Positions 44,896 through 54,225 of a stretch of DNA of 64,000 bases are shown piece after piece (positions within the stretch are counted from its first letter, which is position 1; every line of letters starts with the position of its first letter). The position numbers and the translations under genes are program-made. The stretch is from an uncultured Rhodospirillales bacterium (GTDB lineage Bacteria; Pseudomonadota; Alphaproteobacteria; ATCC43930; CGMCC-115725). The notes under the pieces were generated by a model that worked only from the letters and a program-made list of their open reading frames with translations, was not told the DNA's origin and did no database searches. The DNA is taken from assembly GCA_903828515.1 (NCBI GenBank), contig CAIKMD010000006.1, forward strand, positions 1 to 64,000, in the 5' to 3' direction.

Positions 44896-44949
44896 ACATT
44901 TAGGGGGTACGTATGGGGGGCCAATCCCCAAATGTATTGTCGTACCCTC
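44896..44949 (+). promoter_or_regulatory. sucA leader with two competing stem-loops
   Basis: Two stems exclude each other. Stem A pairs ACATTT-a-GGGG (44896-44906) with CCCCAAATGT (44926-44935). Stem B pairs GGGTACG (44905-44911) with CGTACCC (44941-44947) and TGGGG (44914-44918) with CCCCA (44926-44930). Both use the CCCC block and share the first arm. The layout suits a regulatory leader upstream of the 2-oxoglutarate dehydrogenase operon, or alternatively an operator palindrome. No known RNA family was matched by eye. Confidence 0.45.
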
Positions 44950-44965
44950 GCAACCCGGAAACGTG

Positions 44966-47830
44966 ATGTCCCAGCCTGATCAGACGAGCTTTCTCACCGG
45001 CCAGAACGCCGACTACATCGCCGAGCTTCACGCCCGCTACCTCGACAATCCCGCGAGCGTCGACCAGAGCTGGCAGGAATTCTTCGCCGAACTGGGCGAT
45101 GATCAGGAAGACGTCGAGAAGGAGCTGACGGGGCCGGGCTGGGGCAAGCCCCCCGGTGCCCAGATCATCAACGGCCACGCCGTGCCGGTCGCGGCGGCCA
45201 TCGCGCCGGCGACCAACGGCCACGCCGCCGACGCCCTGCCGCAGGAAGTCCGCCAGGCGGCGCTCGATTCGGTGCGCGCGATGAACCTCATCCGCGCCTA
45301 TCGCACCCGCGGCCACATGATCGCCGATCTCGATCCGCTCAACCTCTGTAACCGGACCTATCACCCGGATCTCGATCCCGCGACCTACGAATTCACCGAT
45401 GCCGACTACGACCGCCCGATCTTCGTCAACCGGCTCCTCGGTTTCTCGATCGCGACGCTGAAGGACATTCTCATCGCCCTCAAGGCGACCTATTGCGAGA
45501 AGGTCGGCATCGAATACATGCACATCCAGGAACTCGAGCAGCGCCAATGGATTCAGGCGCGCATCGAAGTGCCGCGCAACCACACCGAATTTACCCTGCT
45601 CGGCAAGCGCGCGATCCTGCAGCGTCTGACCGACGCGGAAATGTTCGAACGCTTCTGCGACAAGCGCTACACCGGCACCAAACGCTTCGGCGTCGATGGC
45701 GGCGAGGCATTGATCCCGGCGCTCGAACAGGTGATCAAGCGCGGCGGCCAGCTCGGCATGAAAGAGCTGGTGATCGGCATGCCGCATCGCGGTCGCCTCA
45801 ACGTGCTCACCAACATGATGGGCAAGCCGTTCTCGGCCGTGTTCTCGGAGTTCCAGGGCAATTCCGCCAACCCCGAAGATGTCCAGGGTTCGGGCGACGT
45901 GAAATACCATCTCGGCACCTCGTCGGACCGCGCCTTCGACGGCACGACGGTTCATCTCTCGCTGCAAGCCAATCCGTCGCATCTCGAAGCCGTGAACCCC
46001 GTGGTACTCGGCAAGGTGCGCGCCAAGCAGCGTCAGCGCGGCGACACCGAACGCAACGAAGTCGTCGGCCTCCTCATGCATGGCGACGCGGCTTTCGCGG
46101 GCCAGGGTCTGGTTGCCGAGTCGCTCGATCTGTCCGATCTCAAAGGCTATCGCACCGGCGGCACCATCCATTTCGTCGTCAACAACCAGATCGGCTTCAC
46201 CACCAGCCCGGCTTACGCGCGCAGCGGTCCGTACTGCACGGAAGTCGCCAAGGAAGTTCAGGCGCCGATCTTCCACGTCAACGGTGACGATCCCGAAGCC
46301 GTCGTGCACGTGACGCGCATCGCCACCGAATTTCGTCACCGCTTCAAGAAGGACGTGGTGATCGACATCTTCTGCTATCGCCGCCACGGCCATAACGAAG
46401 GCGACGAGCCGTCTTTCACCCAGCCGATCATGTATCGCGCGATCGCCGCCCATCCCTCGACGCGCGAGATCTACGCCAAGCGCCTCGTCGCCGAAGGCGT
46501 GGTGACCGACGCCGACGTCGACAAGATGGCGCAGGACTTCACCGCCAATCTCGAAACCGCTTACGAAGCGTCGAAGAGCTACAAGCCCAACAAGGCCGAT
46601 TGGCTCGAAGGCGCCTGGACCGGCCTGCAGGCCGCTTCGGGCGAGGATCGCCGCGGTGAAACCGCGGCGCCGATGGAGCTGCTGAAAGAAGTCGGCGCGG
46701 CGCTGACCACGGTACCCGAAGGCTTCAGCCTCAATTCAAAGATCAAACGCCAGCTCGACGCCAAGCGTCAGGCGATCGACACCGGCGAGGGCATCGACTG
46801 GGCGACCGGCGAAGCGCTCGCGTTCGGCACGCTCTGCGCCGAAGGCACGTTCGTGCGTCTCTCGGGTCAGGATTCGGGCCGCGGCACGTTCTCGCAACGC
46901 CATTCGGTGCTGGTCGATCAGGAAACCGAGGCGCGCCACATTCCGTTGACGCAGGTGCGCGAGGGCCAGGCGCCGTTCGAAGTGATCGACAGCCCGCTGT
47001 CCGAAGCCGCCGTGATGGGTTTCGAATACGGCTACAGCCTTGCCGAGCCGCATGCGCTGATCCTGTGGGAAGGCCAGTTTGGCGATTTCGCCAACGGCGC
47101 GCAGGTCATCATCGACCAGTTCCTCGCCTCGGGCGAATCGAAATGGCTGCGCATGTCGGGCGTCGTGCTGCTCCTGCCGCATGGTTATGAAGGCCAGGGA
47201 CCGGAACATTCCTCGGCCCGGTTGGAGCGCTATCTCCAGCTGAGCGGCGAGGACAATTGGCAGGTTTGCAACCTGACCAGCTCGGCGAATTACTTCCACG
47301 CCCTGCGCCGTCAGGTTCGCCGCGACTTCCGCAAGCCGCTTATCATCATGACGCCGAAGTCGATGCTGCGCGCGCCGGAATTCGCCTCGAAGCTCGCCGA
47401 TATGGGCCCCGGCACGTCGTTCCATCGCGTCTTCGACGATGCTGCGATTGCCGATCCGGCGAAAGTCACCCGCGTGATCCTGACCACCGGCAAGGTGCAT
47501 TTCGATCTCGCCGCGCATCGCCGCAATCAGAAGATCGAGGACATCGCGCTGGTGCGGATCGAACAGCTTTATCCGTTCCCCTACAACACGCTGGCCCAGG
47601 TGCTCGGGCGCTACAAGAACGCCGAGTTCGTGTGGTGCCAGGAAGAGCCCGAGAACATGGGCGCGTGGAATTTCGTGGATCGCAAGATCGAGCGCGTGCT
47701 GTCGAAGCTCGATGTGAAAGGCAAGCGCCCGCGTTACGTCGGCCGGCCCGAAGCCGCGTCGACCGCGACCGGTAATCTGAGACGTCATAACGCGGAACAG
47801 GCGCGGCTCGTCGCCGAAGCGCTGGCCTAA
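44966..47830 (+). CDS. sucA: 2-oxoglutarate dehydrogenase E1 component
   Basis: This 954-aa thiamine-diphosphate enzyme decarboxylates 2-oxoglutarate and passes the succinyl group to E2. The N-terminal E2-binding segment is QNADYIAELHARYLDNPASVDQSWQEFF, the ThDP domain includes IGMPHRGRLNVL and VHVNGDDPEA-like FHVNGDDPEAVVHV, and the late QEEPENMGAWNF is diagnostic. The ATG at 44966 directly follows an in-frame GTG; either may start. It leads sucA-sucB-lpd and is full length. Confidence 0.98.
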   Translation: MSQPDQTSFLTGQNADYIAELHARYLDNPASVDQSWQEFFAELGDDQEDVEKELTGPGWGKPPGAQIINGHAVPVAAAIAPATNGHAADALPQEVRQAALDSVRAMNLIRAYRTRGHMIADLDPLNLCNRTYHPDLDPATYEFTDADYDRPIFVNRLLGFSIATLKDILIALKATYCEKVGIEYMHIQELEQRQWIQARIEVPRNHTEFTLLGKRAILQRLTDAEMFERFCDKRYTGTKRFGVDGGEALIPALEQVIKRGGQLGMKELVIGMPHRGRLNVLTNMMGKPFSAVFSEFQGNSANPEDVQGSGDVKYHLGTSSDRAFDGTTVHLSLQANPSHLEAVNPVVLGKVRAKQRQRGDTERNEVVGLLMHGDAAFAGQGLVAESLDLSDLKGYRTGGTIHFVVNNQIGFTTSPAYARSGPYCTEVAKEVQAPIFHVNGDDPEAVVHVTRIATEFRHRFKKDVVIDIFCYRRHGHNEGDEPSFTQPIMYRAIAAHPSTREIYAKRLVAEGVVTDADVDKMAQDFTANLETAYEASKSYKPNKADWLEGAWTGLQAASGEDRRGETAAPMELLKEVGAALTTVPEGFSLNSKIKRQLDAKRQAIDTGEGIDWATGEALAFGTLCAEGTFVRLSGQDSGRGTFSQRHSVLVDQETEARHIPLTQVREGQAPFEVIDSPLSEAAVMGFEYGYSLAEPHALILWEGQFGDFANGAQVIIDQFLASGESKWLRMSGVVLLLPHGYEGQGPEHSSARLERYLQLSGEDNWQVCNLTSSANYFHALRRQVRRDFRKPLIIMTPKSMLRAPEFASKLADMGPGTSFHRVFDDAAIADPAKVTRVILTTGKVHFDLAAHRRNQKIEDIALVRIEQLYPFPYNTLAQVLGRYKNAEFVWCQEEPENMGAWNFVDRKIERVLSKLDVKGKRPRYVGRPEAASTATGNLRRHNAEQARLVAEALA

Positions 47831-47848
47831 GCGGCCAAGGGGGGAAAC

Positions 47849-49060
47849 ATGGCAACCGAGATCAAAGTCCCGGCACTGGGTGAATCCGTTACCGAGGCAA
47901 CCGTCGCGCGCTGGCTGAAACAGCCGGGCGATACGGTGGCACTCGATGATCCACTCGTCGAACTCGAAACCGACAAAGTCACGCTCGAAATCAACGCGCC
48001 GGCCGCCGGCACGCTGATCGAAATCGTCGTGCCGGAAAGCAGCAATGTCGGCGTTGGCGCCGTACTCGGCCTCATCGGTGAGGGCGCGGCGAAACCCGCC
48101 CCCGCCGCTGCGAAGCCGGCCCCTGCCGCCGCCAAACCCGCGCCCGCCGCTCCGGCGCCGAAGCCTGCCGCACCCGCCAGCAACGGCGCCGACGTGCTCG
48201 CGCGCTCGGGTCCCGCCGTGCGCAAGGCCGTCGCCGATTCCGTCGTCGATGCGTCGAAGATCGCAGCCACGGGCAAGGACGGTCGCCTGACCAAAACCGA
48301 TATCGCTTCTGCCGCGGCGAAACCCGCCGCACCCGCGCCACAGACACCGCGCGAACCCGGCGCCCGCGAAGAACGCGTGCGGATGACGCGGCTGCGCAAG
48401 CGCATCGCCGAACGTTTGAAAGAAGCCCAGAACACCGCCGCCATGCTCACCACCTTCAACGAGGTGGACATGACCGAGGTGATGGCGCTGCGCGAACGCT
48501 ATCGCGACAGTTTCGAGAAGGCGCATGGCGTGAAGCTCGGCTTCATGTCGATCTTCGCCAAGGCCTGCATCGTCGCGCTGAAGGAAATCCCGGCGGCCAA
48601 TGCCGAGATCGACGGCGACGACATCGTCTACAAGAACCATTACGACGTCGGTATCGCGGTCGGCACCGAGCAGGGCCTGGTCGTGCCGGTCGTGCGCGAC
48701 GCCGATCTGCTGAGCTTCGCCGAAATCGAAAAGCGAGTGGCCGATCTGGGCCGCCGCGCGCGCGACGGCAAGCTCGCGCTCGAGGAACTCTCGGGCGGCA
48801 CGTTCACGATCACCAATGGCGGCGTCTACGGCTCGCTCTTGTCGACGCCCATTCTCAATCCGCCGCAATCGGCGATCCTCGGCATGCACAAGATCGAAAA
48901 GCGCCCGCATGTGATCGGTGACAAGATCGAGGCGCGGCCGATGATGTATCTCGCGCTCTCCTACGATCACCGCATCATCGACGGACGCGAGGCGGTCACC
49001 TTCCTCGTGCGGGTCAAGGAATGCATCGAGGACCCACAGCGCATGTTGTTCGGCGTCTGA
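47849..49060 (+). CDS. sucB: Dihydrolipoyl succinyltransferase (E2) of 2-oxoglutarate dehydrogenase
   Basis: This 403-aa core subunit has one lipoyl domain (lipoyl Lys in [15 protein letters not shown]), an Ala/Pro/Lys linker built of AAAKPAP repeats, the E3-binding domain ([33 protein letters not shown]) and the catalytic domain with [13 protein letters not shown]. It transfers the succinyl group to CoA. GGGG precedes the ATG, and lpd follows after 3 bp. Confidence 0.98.
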   Translation: MATEIKVPALGESVTEATVARWLKQPGDTVALDDPLVELETDKVTLEINAPAAGTLIEIVVPESSNVGVGAVLGLIGEGAAKPAPAAAKPAPAAAKPAPAAPAPKPAAPASNGADVLARSGPAVRKAVADSVVDASKIAATGKDGRLTKTDIASAAAKPAAPAPQTPREPGAREERVRMTRLRKRIAERLKEAQNTAAMLTTFNEVDMTEVMALRERYRDSFEKAHGVKLGFMSIFAKACIVALKEIPAANAEIDGDDIVYKNHYDVGIAVGTEQGLVVPVVRDADLLSFAEIEKRVADLGRRARDGKLALEELSGGTFTITNGGVYGSLLSTPILNPPQSAILGMHKIEKRPHVIGDKIEARPMMYLALSYDHRIIDGREAVTFLVRVKECIEDPQRMLFGV

Positions 49061-49063
49061 ATC

Positions 49064-50458
49064 ATGGCCGACAGCTACGACGTCATCGTGATCGGTTCGG
49101 GTCCGGGCGGCTATGTCGCGGCGATCCGCGCGGCACAGCTCGGGATGTCTGTTGCGTGTATCGACAAACGCGCGAGCCCTGGCGGCACCTGCCTCAATAT
49201 CGGCTGCATCCCGTCGAAGGCCTTGCTCGAATCCTCTCATAAATTCGAGGAAGCGGGTCACGCGCTGGCGGTTCACGGCATCAAGATGGGCAAGCCCGAA
49301 CTCGATCTGGCCGTCATGCTGGCGCGCAAGGACAAGGTCGTCGGCGAGAACACCAAGGGCGTCGAGTTTCTCTTCCGGAAAAACAAAGTCGATTTCGTCA
49401 AAGGCGCGGCGAAGATCACCGCGAAGAACAAGGTCGAGGTCGAGGGCAAGACCCTGACCGCGAACAAGGCGATAATCGTCGCCACCGGCTCCGACAGCGT
49501 CGGCCTGCCCGGCATGACGATCGACGAGAAGACCATCGTCAGTTCGACCGGCGCGCTGTCCTTGTCGGCGGTGCCGAAGCACCTCGTCGTCGTGGGCGGC
49601 GGCTATATCGGGCTCGAGATGGGTTCGGTGTGGAAGCGTTTGGGATCGCAAGTCACCGTGGTCGAATTCCTCGACCGCATCACCCCGACGATGGACATGG
49701 AAGTCGGCAAGGCCTTGCAGGCCTCGCTGACCAAACAGGGTTTCACCTTCCGCCTCTCGACCAAGGTCATGGGCGCGAAGAAGACGAAAGACGGCATCAC
49801 CCTCTCGCTCGATGCGGCGCAGGGCGGCAAGCCCGAGGAACTGGCTTGCGACGTCGTGCTGGTCTCGGTCGGTCGGCGTCCGTTTACCGACGGGCTCGGT
49901 CTCGAGACGGTCGGCGTCGCGCTCGACAACAAGGGCCGCATCACGGTCGATGCGAAATTCGCCACCAACGTGCCGGGCATCTATGCGATCGGCGACGTGA
50001 TCACCGGACCGATGCTGGCGCACAAGGCGTCGGAAGAAGGCGTCGTGCTGGTCGAAACACTCGCGGGCCAGAAACCGCATGTCGATTACGACGCCATCCC
50101 GGCAGTGATCTTCACCCATCCCGAAGTGGCCTCGGTCGGCAAGACCGAGGAAGAATTGAAGGCCGCGAACGTGGCCTATCGCGTCGGCAAGTTCCCGTTC
50201 ACCGCCAATGGCCGCGCGCGCGCGAATGCCGATACCGAGGGCTTCGTCAAAATCATCGCGGACACGGCGAGCGACAAAGTACTGGGCGTTCACATCATCG
50301 CGGCCGATGCCGGCACGATGATCGCGGAAGCGGCCCTGGCGATGGAATTTGGCGCCAGCGCCGAGGACATCGCGCGTACCGTCCACGCGCATCCGACGCT
50401 CAACGAGGCGGTCAAGGAAGCCGCCCTCGCCGTCGAAGGCCACCCGATCCATATCTGA
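49064..50458 (+). CDS. lpd: Dihydrolipoyl dehydrogenase (E3)
   Basis: This 464-aa flavoprotein reoxidises the lipoyl groups of 2-oxoacid dehydrogenases with NAD. FAD fold VIVIGSGPGGYVAAIRAAQLG, redox disulfide GGTCLNIGCIPSKALLESS, NAD fold VVVGGGYIGLEMGSVWKRLG and the C-terminal His-Glu pair in HAHPTLNEAVKEAAL are all present. The third gene of the sucAB-lpd operon; it may also serve pyruvate dehydrogenase, whose genes are not in this window. Confidence 0.98.
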   Translation: MADSYDVIVIGSGPGGYVAAIRAAQLGMSVACIDKRASPGGTCLNIGCIPSKALLESSHKFEEAGHALAVHGIKMGKPELDLAVMLARKDKVVGENTKGVEFLFRKNKVDFVKGAAKITAKNKVEVEGKTLTANKAIIVATGSDSVGLPGMTIDEKTIVSSTGALSLSAVPKHLVVVGGGYIGLEMGSVWKRLGSQVTVVEFLDRITPTMDMEVGKALQASLTKQGFTFRLSTKVMGAKKTKDGITLSLDAAQGGKPEELACDVVLVSVGRRPFTDGLGLETVGVALDNKGRITVDAKFATNVPGIYAIGDVITGPMLAHKASEEGVVLVETLAGQKPHVDYDAIPAVIFTHPEVASVGKTEEELKAANVAYRVGKFPFTANGRARANADTEGFVKIIADTASDKVLGVHIIAADAGTMIAEAALAMEFGASAEDIARTVHAHPTLNEAVKEAALAVEGHPIHI

Positions 50459-50467
50459 GCCGACGCC

Positions 50468-51682
50468 ATGAATGGCGAGGGCGTTGTGCAACAAAGTTTG
50501 CGCTCGTCCGCTTGGCTCGTCGCTCTGCTGATGCTGACCATGATGCTGGGTCTGCTCGGCACGGCGAGCTTTGCCGCGCTTCAGCCCGACTTCGCCGTGT
50601 TGTGGAATCTCACCAACACGGAGTCGGGATGGATCAACGGGATCTTCTTTGCCGGCTATGTCGCGGCGGTGCCGGCATTGGTCGGATCGACCGATCGCGT
50701 CGACCCGCGCAGCGTCTATCTGCTTTCGCTGATCGTCGGCGGCGCTGCGGCGCTGGGTTTTGCATTTCTCGCGCAAGGGTTCTGGACCGCGATGGTCTTT
50801 CGCACCCTCGCCGGGATCGGCGTTGCCGGCATTTATATGCCGGGTCTGAAACTTCTCACCGACCGCATCGACGGACGGGGTCAGCCGCGCGCGGTCGCGA
50901 TCTATACGACCGGATACAGTCTTTCGAGCGCGCTCTCGCTCGTCGCGACCACGGCAATCGCCGATCTCGCCAACTGGCAGACGGCGTTTGCCGCCGGCGG
51001 GATTGGCGGCGCGATCGGGTTCGTGCTGATCTGGCGCTGCGTCGCGCCGTCGCCGCCGAAACCGGGGCTCGCGCGGGCAGCCCTCGATTTCCGTCCGGTC
51101 ATTCGCAATCGTGCCGCGCTCGCGTTCATCCTGGCTTATGGCGGCCACAGTTTCGAGCTCTTCGCCTATCGCTCATGGCTGGTCGCCTATCTCGTCTATA
51201 TCGGTCTGGTCGATCACGACAGCGCGGGACTTGCCGTCGCGGGCTGGGTCGGCGCCGCCATTCAACTCGTCGGCATGGCGAGTAGTTTGTGGGGTGCCGA
51301 GATCGCGGCACGTGCCGACCGCCGCACGATCATTGGCCGGATCATGCTGTTCTCGTTCGTCGCGGCGACGGCGACCGGGTTCGGTTCCGTCCTGCCGCTG
51401 GTTGCCGTGGTGGGGCTTTGCCTGATCCACAATCTCGCCATCATGGGCGATTCGGCGGCGCTGACCGGTGGCGTCGTCATCGCCTCGGCGGTCGAAGAGC
51501 GTGGCGCGACGCTCGCGCTGCATACGATCTGCGGCTTCACCGGTGGTTTCCTCGGTCCGTTGGCCACCGGCATCGCACTCGACATCGGCGGTGGCGCGAC
51601 GAGTTATTGGGCCTGGGGCCTGGCTTTCATGACGATGGGCTTGGGGTCGGCGCTCGCCCGCATCGCCATCGCGCGAGTCTAG
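50468..51682 (+). CDS. Major facilitator superfamily transporter
   Basis: This 404-aa inner-membrane protein has about twelve transmembrane helices in two halves. The first half includes FAALQPDFAVLWNLTNTESGWINGIFFAGYVAAVP and the loop-2 equivalent STDRVDPRSVYL; helix 5 has MPGLKLLTDRIDGRGQPRAVA. It lies 9 bp after lpd on the same strand and may be transcribed with it. Substrate unknown. Its TAG stop shares the palindrome CTAG with the stop of xerC on the other strand. Confidence 0.92.
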   Translation: MNGEGVVQQSLRSSAWLVALLMLTMMLGLLGTASFAALQPDFAVLWNLTNTESGWINGIFFAGYVAAVPALVGSTDRVDPRSVYLLSLIVGGAAALGFAFLAQGFWTAMVFRTLAGIGVAGIYMPGLKLLTDRIDGRGQPRAVAIYTTGYSLSSALSLVATTAIADLANWQTAFAAGGIGGAIGFVLIWRCVAPSPPKPGLARAALDFRPVIRNRAALAFILAYGGHSFELFAYRSWLVAYLVYIGLVDHDSAGLAVAGWVGAAIQLVGMASSLWGAEIAARADRRTIIGRIMLFSFVAATATGFGSVLPLVAVVGLCLIHNLAIMGDSAALTGGVVIASAVEERGATLALHTICGFTGGFLGPLATGIALDIGGGATSYWAWGLAFMTMGLGSALARIAIARV

Positions 51683-52665
51683 TTCTTGGCGCGCGGATGC
51701 GCCTTGTCGTAGACCGCCAGTAACCGCGCCGAATCGACGGCGGTGTAACGCTGTGTCGTCGATAGGCTGGCATGGCCGAGCAATTCCTGAATCGCGCGCA
51801 GATCGGCGCCGCCGCCCAAGAGATGCGTCGCGAAACTGTGGCGCAACGCATGCGGTGTCGCGTGTTCGTCGAGCCCCAAGAGCGCGCGTAATTGCGCCAT
51901 CTGGCCCTGGACCTGACGCGGGTTGAGAACCTTGCCGCGCGTGCCGACGAAGAGTGGTCCGTCTTGCGTGAGTTCGTGCGGACAAGCTTCGATGTAATCG
52001 CTGACGGCTTCCGCGACCGCCGGCAGCACCGGCACCATGCGCGCCTTGTTACCCTTGCCGGTGATGGTGATGGCGCCAGGTTTCACGGGTGCTGCGCGGC
52101 GCGACAGCGACAATGCCTCGCCGATGCGCAAGCCGCCGCCATAGAGCAGCATGAAGATGGCAAGGTTGCGCTTGTTCTCCCATGGCCGCGACCCCAGCGT
52201 TGCCGCGAGTTCGAGCGCGTCGTCGGCTTCCTCGACGGTCAGGGCTTTCGGCACCGATTTCGGAATCTTCGGCGAGCGCACGGAGGCGAGCGCCGCGTTC
52301 TTCACCAGGTCGCGGCGATCGAGAAAGCGGAAGAAACCACGCAACACCGACATCGCGCGCGCTGATGAACTGCGTTTCAGATCGTCGCCGCTGCGCCGCG
52401 CCAGCCAGGCACGAAAATCGGCGGTGCTCAGGGTTTCGAGCATAGAGAGACCGGGCAACCCGCCCTGATGCTGTCCCAGAAAATCGAGGAACAGCGCGAG
52501 GTCGCGCCCATAGGCGGCGATGGTGTGCGGCGAGGAGCGTCGTTCGGAGGTCAGCCAGGATTGCCATGCGGCGATGGCGTCGAGCAGGTCGGGTTTGGCG
52601 GCGAAGCGCGACGACGCGATCGCCGCGGGACCGGCGGTGGCCTTCAGATCGGCAGGTCGAGCCAT
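51679..52665 (-). CDS. xerC: Tyrosine recombinase XerC
   Basis: This 328-aa site-specific recombinase resolves chromosome dimers at dif with XerD. The catalytic residues are visible: Arg in YGGGLRIGEALSL, Lys in GKGNKARMVPV, HxxR in HALRHSFATHLL, His in LGHASLSTTQ and the nucleophile Tyr in QRYTAVD. The SAM-like N-terminal domain (SWLTSERRSSPHTIAAYGRDL) is intact. It overlaps the DUF484 gene upstream by 22 bp, the usual association. No dif site was seen in the window. Confidence 0.96.
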   Translation of the reverse strand: MARPADLKATAGPAAIASSRFAAKPDLLDAIAAWQSWLTSERRSSPHTIAAYGRDLALFLDFLGQHQGGLPGLSMLETLSTADFRAWLARRSGDDLKRSSSARAMSVLRGFFRFLDRRDLVKNAALASVRSPKIPKSVPKALTVEEADDALELAATLGSRPWENKRNLAIFMLLYGGGLRIGEALSLSRRAAPVKPGAITITGKGNKARMVPVLPAVAEAVSDYIEACPHELTQDGPLFVGTRGKVLNPRQVQGQMAQLRALLGLDEHATPHALRHSFATHLLGGGADLRAIQELLGHASLSTTQRYTAVDSARLLAVYDKAHPRAKN

Positions 52666-53423
52666 GCCGCGATGGTGATGCCGAGCGCGCGGGCGAGGAA
52701 CGAGATCAGTTCGGTGCCCTGGCCGGCCTGGAACTTACCGGCCTTGCGGGTGCCGATGCAGAGCAGACCGGGCGGCGCCTTCGGGCTGACCGGCAGGCGG
52801 ATCAATGCCGCCGAGCGCACCAGCCCGGCGCCGTCGCCGAACAACACGGGATCGGCATGCTCGTCGGATTGAAAGACGACATCGTGATCGGTGCCGAGCA
52901 GGGCGGCGACCGTGCCGGGTTCCAAAATCTGCACGCCGTGATGGGCGATGCGGGGTTTCACATGATTGGCGCTTGGACGCTCGACCGCGATGGTCACCAC
53001 ATCAGCGTCGATCAATGCCGCGAGATCGGTGGTGACGACCTGAATGAGCTGCTCGAAGGTCGAAGCGGCCATGATCGCCAGCACCGCGCCATGGACCCGC
53101 GCCTGGGCGGCAAGGTTGGCGCGGCTGGTCGAGATGAGGCTTTTCTGCTGCGCCTTCAGACGGGCCAGTTCGGCGCGCTGGTGCTGCACCATGAAATGCT
53201 GCATGTCGATCACGCGGTCGCCGCGATCGAGCTTCGGCGGGGTCAGCACGTCGAGCAGATCGGGATGCTCGATCAGGAAATCGGGATGGCGGCGCAGGAA
53301 AGTGGCGACCTGCTCGGCTGAGGGAACCGGTGCGGTGACCGCCGGTGCCGGCAACACGGCGGCGGGCGCCGTGGGACCGGTCACGAGCGGCGGCAACACG
53401 GGCTTGTCCTGCGGCAGATCCAT
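52644..53423 (-). CDS. DUF484-family protein
   Basis: This 259-aa cytoplasmic protein has the DUF484 start SAEQVATFLRRHPDFLIEHPDLLDVLTPP, then a short coiled coil (MVQHQRAELARLKAQQ) and a GAF-like domain (FEQLIQVVTTDLAALIDADVVTIAVE). DUF484 genes are habitually next to xerC; the function is unknown. The first 40 residues are Pro/Ala-rich. I chose the ATG at 53423; the ORF track extends another 130 codons in antisense of the aldolase gene. Confidence 0.92.
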   Translation of the reverse strand: MDLPQDKPVLPPLVTGPTAPAAVLPAPAVTAPVPSAEQVATFLRRHPDFLIEHPDLLDVLTPPKLDRGDRVIDMQHFMVQHQRAELARLKAQQKSLISTSRANLAAQARVHGAVLAIMAASTFEQLIQVVTTDLAALIDADVVTIAVERPSANHVKPRIAHHGVQILEPGTVAALLGTDHDVVFQSDEHADPVLFGDGAGLVRSAALIRLPVSPKAPPGLLCIGTRKAGKFQAGQGTELISFLARALGITIAAWLDLPI

Positions 53424-53452
53424 AACCTTTTCCTGAACGACTCTCGTCTTTG

Positions 53453-54136
53453 CTATTCGGCGGCGACCTTCTCGCCGTCGGCCAAAATCGACTGCCCGGT
53501 CTTTTTCCAATCCGCGAGGAAGGTCGCGAGACCTTTCTCGGTCAGCGGATGCGCGAACATCTGGCGCAACACCGCCGGCGGCAAGGTTCCGACATGCGCG
53601 CCCATCCGGGCGGCCTCGGTCACATGCATCGGGCTGCGGATGGAGGCGACGAGGACCTCGGTCTTGAAATGGGGATAGTTGCGATAGATTTCCACGATCT
53701 CGCGAATGAGCTCCATGCCGCTCTGGCCGATATCGTCGAGTCGTCCGACGAAGGGCGAGATGAAGCTGGCGCCGGCCTTGGCCGCGAGGATCGCTTGCGC
53801 CGACGAAAAGCACAACGTCACGTTGACCATCGTGCCTTCGGAACTGAGCACCTTGCAGGCTTTCAGGCCGTCAGGCGTGAGCGGCACCTTGACCGTGACG
53901 TTCTTGGCGATCTTGGCGAGCTTGCGGCCTTCGGCGAGCATCGTCGCGGTATCGGTCGCGGTGACTTCGGCGCTGACCGGTCCCGGAACGACGGCGCAGA
54001 TTTCGCGCACCACGTCGAGGAATTGTCGTCCGGTCTTTGCGACCAGCGACGGGTTGGTGGTGACGCCGTCGACGAGGCCGGTTGCGGCCAGGTCGCGGAT
54101 TTCGGCGAGGTCGGCGGTATCGATAAAGAATTTCAT
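53453..54136 (-). CDS. fsa: Transaldolase-like fructose-6-phosphate aldolase
   Basis: This 227-aa enzyme belongs to the short transaldolase (TalC/FSA) family. It starts [36 protein letters not shown], has the Schiff-base Lys in NVTVKVPLT and ends near DWKKTGQSI. Members either transfer dihydroxyacetone units in the pentose-phosphate pathway or cleave fructose 6-phosphate; sequence alone does not decide. The ATG at 54136 fits the family. The placement between DUF484 and priA is common in alphaproteobacteria. Confidence 0.92.
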   Translation of the reverse strand: MKFFIDTADLAEIRDLAATGLVDGVTTNPSLVAKTGRQFLDVVREICAVVPGPVSAEVTATDTATMLAEGRKLAKIAKNVTVKVPLTPDGLKACKVLSSEGTMVNVTLCFSSAQAILAAKAGASFISPFVGRLDDIGQSGMELIREIVEIYRNYPHFKTEVLVASIRSPMHVTEAARMGAHVGTLPPAVLRQMFAHPLTEKGLATFLADWKKTGQSILADGEKVAAE

Positions 54137-54225
54137 GCGCGTGCCTCTGTTGCTCGCCTCTGTCGCGCCCACCCCTGTCGTCGACAAGTGGCGCATGAGG
54201 TGCTTTGGTCTTAAAAGTCTAGCCC

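Noticed and set aside
48084-48180. Tandem repeats encoding AAAKPAP units in sucB
   Set aside because: This is the normal flexible linker between lipoyl and E3-binding domains, not a separate repeat element.
46736-51148. Minus-strand ORF of 1470 codons opposite sucA-sucB-lpd-MFS
   Set aside because: It is antisense to four intact genes. High third-position GC removes stops from the matching antisense frame; the protein is His/Arg/Asp-rich with no motif.
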